Shown here in pieces: positions 61,803 through 64,000 of a stretch of DNA of 64,000 nt. The translations under genes were made by a program, and so were the position numbers. Positions within the stretch are counted from its first letter, which is position 1. Every line of letters begins with the position of its first letter. The notes under the pieces are model-generated. The model saw nothing but the letters and a program-made list of their open reading frames with translations, was not told the origin of the DNA and searched no databases. The stretch is from positions 2,412 to 66,411 of the forward strand of contig CDMY01000185.1 in NCBI GenBank assembly GCA_001179505.1, read 5' to 3'. The DNA comes from Vitrella brassicaformis (lineage: Eukaryota > Sar > Vitrellaceae).

Positions 61803-63554
61803 ATGATGATCTCAGCCATGGACGACGCAGATTCGCCTCTATTCAAGTCCTTACCTGCCAGCGCGGCCGCATCTTCGTCATCCAGTACGCATCTTCTCTC
61901 CTCACACTTGTCTGGGCTTGACTCATGTCTGTGTGTGTGGCTTTGTGACGTTTTCTCACACCTCAGACGAAAGTGGGTCCGTCCCTTCTTATCTGAAGCT
62001 CTATCGCAAGTGCCGTCACAGTCGACGTCAACCCCCTCGGGCACCTCCACCGACACGGAGACGGACGCAGACTGATTACTTTTCTGCGGGTGAGACAACA
62101 ACCGGATCGGGTGAGACGAATACAGGGAATGCAGACACACTTGTGACATGTTTGTGCAGCAAGCAACGGGAGAGAGGCGCCTGAGCGGCAAGTCCTTGAG
62201 AGGGCCTCCGAGGCGCGGCACAATTTCCATCGCACCCTCCAGCAACTCGGTCGTGCAGCGTTCCAGCCAACCGCAGCTCTCGACGACCCGGCCATCACCA
62301 CCTTTCTGGAGAAGGTCAGGCCCCGGCCGCCGCTTGTCTTGAACTCGCGGCCGCCATCACCGATGCCCGGCTCCTCGCATGACCCTTCTGCTCGTGACAA
62401 ATATACCATCTGCCGCTATCCGCGTGACGACTTCTGGTGCACCCACTTTGTCGACAGACACCCGCTGCCCCCTCGCTCTGCGTCTGCTTTCTCTCCCATT
62501 CGGCAGCCGGCTGTGCGATGGGAGGCGCTGAGTCTTGCCGAGCCTGTTGACGGCATGAGGATCTTGTCGGTGCGGTCGCGAAACACGGGCAGGTTTCTAT
62601 ACAAGCAGAGGACAGATTCCATCGTCTTGTGGGGAAGTGGAAGCAGCTGTGATGGGGATATACAGCAGAGAACGAAAGGACAGTACGATGATGAGAAGCG
62701 GCCGTGTGAGAGGGATGGCGGGAAGTGCTTGCTGCTGGAGCGAACGCAGGATGACGAGGTCTTTGACCCCAGATTCAGCGACCTGAGGGCCTCTGTGCGA
62801 GTGCTGGATCGCTGGATTGGTAATACAACGTCTGCTCAGTTCTTGGTGGCACATGATGCGATAATGTGGTGTGCCTCTCTTTTCAATCGATCAGAAAGCC
62901 TCCCACGTCGGCTGAGAGATCCGTCAGCTCTCCCTCCTCTGTCGTCTATCTATCCGCCGCCCCAAGCCGCTTCGCCCCCCTCATCAGCCAAGTCGCCTCT
63001 GCGCGAGACACCTGCTCAACACCAGCAGATGCCAGCCCGATTCACGAGGAAGAGAAAGCCTGATATCAGGTCATTCATGCACGTGTGTGTGCCTGTTGAA
63101 TCGGTGTGTGTGCCTGTTGAATCGGCGGTTGTTATATCCTGCACAGGCCTCATCGGCAGGCACGCATTCAGCCCTCCCTCCCAGCTCCGGGCCCAAAGGG
63201 CGACCCTTCCCCCCTCTTTCACTACGACAAACCCACGGATGTCTATGTGCCTGTTCCGGCGCCCCACCAGCAAACCACTAAGAAAGAGGACAAACTGTGG
63301 GAGCGGATCGAGTCTCTTCCTGACTCTGACATGGTGAGCTCAGTGGTTACATGTCTGTTCATTGGTAGGGTCAGTCACTGCCTGTGTGTCACGATCAGGC
63401 TCCATCGGTTGAAGCCCCTGATGGCAAAGGTCAGCCTAGGCAGGGGGAGGATCGCTTGAAGGTGATCGATGAGCTAGAGAACGGGCAGAAGCTGATGGTT
63501 AGGGAAGAGTCAGGAGAAATGGACCAGAATGACACGTGTTTTCCTTGCTGCTAG
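61803..63554 (+). CDS. Unknown protein ending in TCFPCC
   Basis: Six exons fit phase: 61803-61884, 61967-62089, 62160-62819, 62895-63069, 63147-63333 and 63399-63554, giving 460 residues. ATGs at 61806 and 61818 are alternative starts. A basic region (KLYRKCRHSRRQ, PTRRRTQT) precedes a folded-looking centre (FHRTLQQLGRAAF, YTICRYPRDDFWCTHFVD, VRWEALSLAEPVDGMRIL, GKCLLLERTQDDEVFDPRF). A Pro-rich part and a charged C-terminal helix (KVIDELENGQKLMVREE) follow. The extreme C-terminus TCFPCC is a possible palmitoylation or CC-type prenylation site, suggesting membrane attachment. Family not recognised. Confidence 0.7.
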
Positions 63555-63640
63555 CTGCAGCCATGCAGCTGCACAGTAAGATGCTCATTTTTTTGCATTG
63601 CGCTCCAATGGATTATGCCTGTTGCGCAGACGGCATGGCC

Positions 63641-63715
63641 GGTCTCGTTGAACACGAGCCGGTCTGGTCTCGTTGAACACGAGCCGGTCTGGTCTCGTTG
63701 AACACGAGCCGGTCT
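63641..63715. repeat. Three 25-bp tandem repeats
   Basis: The unit GGTCTCGTTGAACACGAGCC plus GGTCT is repeated three times without change. Each unit can fold through CTCGT/ACGAG. Confidence 0.9.
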
Positions 63716-63718
63716 CGT

Positions 63719-63734
63719 GGCCCCAAATGGGGCC
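63719..63734. repeat. Perfect GC palindrome
   Basis: GGCCCC-AAAT-GGGGCC, a perfect 6-bp stem with a 4-nt loop immediately after the tandem repeats and before an AT-rich stretch. Confidence 0.8.
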
Positions 63735-64000
63735 AAACGACAAAATTTAATTTTAAACTTGAGTTGCAATGAACAGAGTACCATCAGCTGCGTTGCCCCT
63801 ATTTCTCTTGCAAGTAGTAGGGGCCCTCGATTGTGTTATCCCCCTTGGGCTTGCGTTCGTTTCCTCGCGACGCCACCCATCGCACGCCGGTGACAAGTCG
63901 TTGGCGTTCCGGCCTCTCCGGTCATTCGGCATGAGGCAGGTGGACCGCCATGACCGATATGCAATGCGGGGAAACGGCTCAGGTCACTCTGCACCAGCGA

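Larger units (their letters stand above)
63555..64000. other. 3' flank with hairpin tandem repeats
   Basis: It contains three 25-bp repeats (63641-63715) and a GC palindrome (63719-63734), then AT-rich AATTTAATTTTAAA. An ATG at 63931 opens a frame (MRQVDRHDRYAMRG) that runs off the window; it may be the start of another gene but is too short to judge. Confidence 0.4.

Overview
This is a nuclear window from a single-celled eukaryote. Genes are split by many short (about 55-100 nt) GT-AG introns, base composition is GC-rich, and introns and intergenic DNA are full of CA/TG, CATC and CTGT microsatellites. The gene content is eukaryotic: an ER HSP90 ending in HDEL, a mitochondrial glycine decarboxylase, a kinesin, kelch, SPRY and RING proteins, and a tRNA-Leu. 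Plant-type AAACCCTA boxes occur at gene starts. My best guess is an alveolate alga of the chromerid type (Vitrella-like). That is inference from style, not proof. Gene models were built by hand from reading-frame and splice-phase agreement; where phases did not agree I say so.

Layout. 1-7.3 kb: the 3' end of an unknown gene (+), a TPR-like protein (-), an MFS transporter (+), and a secreted Asp-rich/PVQ-repeat protein (-). 8.1-12.4 kb: endoplasmin (GRP94/HSP90B1), 18 exons (-). 12.7-15.2 kb: two tandem small secreted paralogs (+), the first apparently broken by a 23-nt deletion. 16.7-20.6 kb: glycine dehydrogenase P-protein (-). 20.9-23.5 kb: a divergent kinase-like protein (+). 23.5-25.2 kb: intergenic with hairpin repeats and an N gap. 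25.2-27.0 kb: a TenA/THI-4 protein (-) divergent from a secreted protein (+). 27-30 kb: microsatellite-rich, apparently gene-free. 30.2-34.8 kb: an HTH (transposase-like) protein (-) divergent from a membrane-anchored SPRY protein (+). 35.5-37.4 kb: a third member of the small secreted family (-), divergent from a Cys-rich secreted protein (+). 37.5-39.7 kb: kelch protein (-), then tRNA-Leu(UAG). 40.4-46.0 kb: a RING-like fragment and a large protein made of two homologous alpha-helical modules (-). 46.0-49.3 kb: a duplicated, 5'-truncated copy of the kinesin tail, an N gap and a minisatellite. 50.6-59.7 kb: an N-terminal-motor kinesin with a very long coiled coil (-). 60.0-63.6 kb: a coiled-coil protein (-) divergent from a protein ending in TCFPCC (+), then 25-bp tandem repeats.

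No operon-like logic is seen; genes are often divergent with 130-350 bp between start codons. The most notable signals are: a mosaic segmental duplication (46 versus 50 kb); a secreted gene family whose fourth intron is better conserved than neighbouring coding sequence; TG-repeat tracts placed on the sense strand just before 3' splice sites; rare GC-AG introns; telo-box motifs at gene starts; and a cluster of reading-frame breaks (13.2, 38.7, 42.4 and 42.9 kb) that are either assembly indels or decay.
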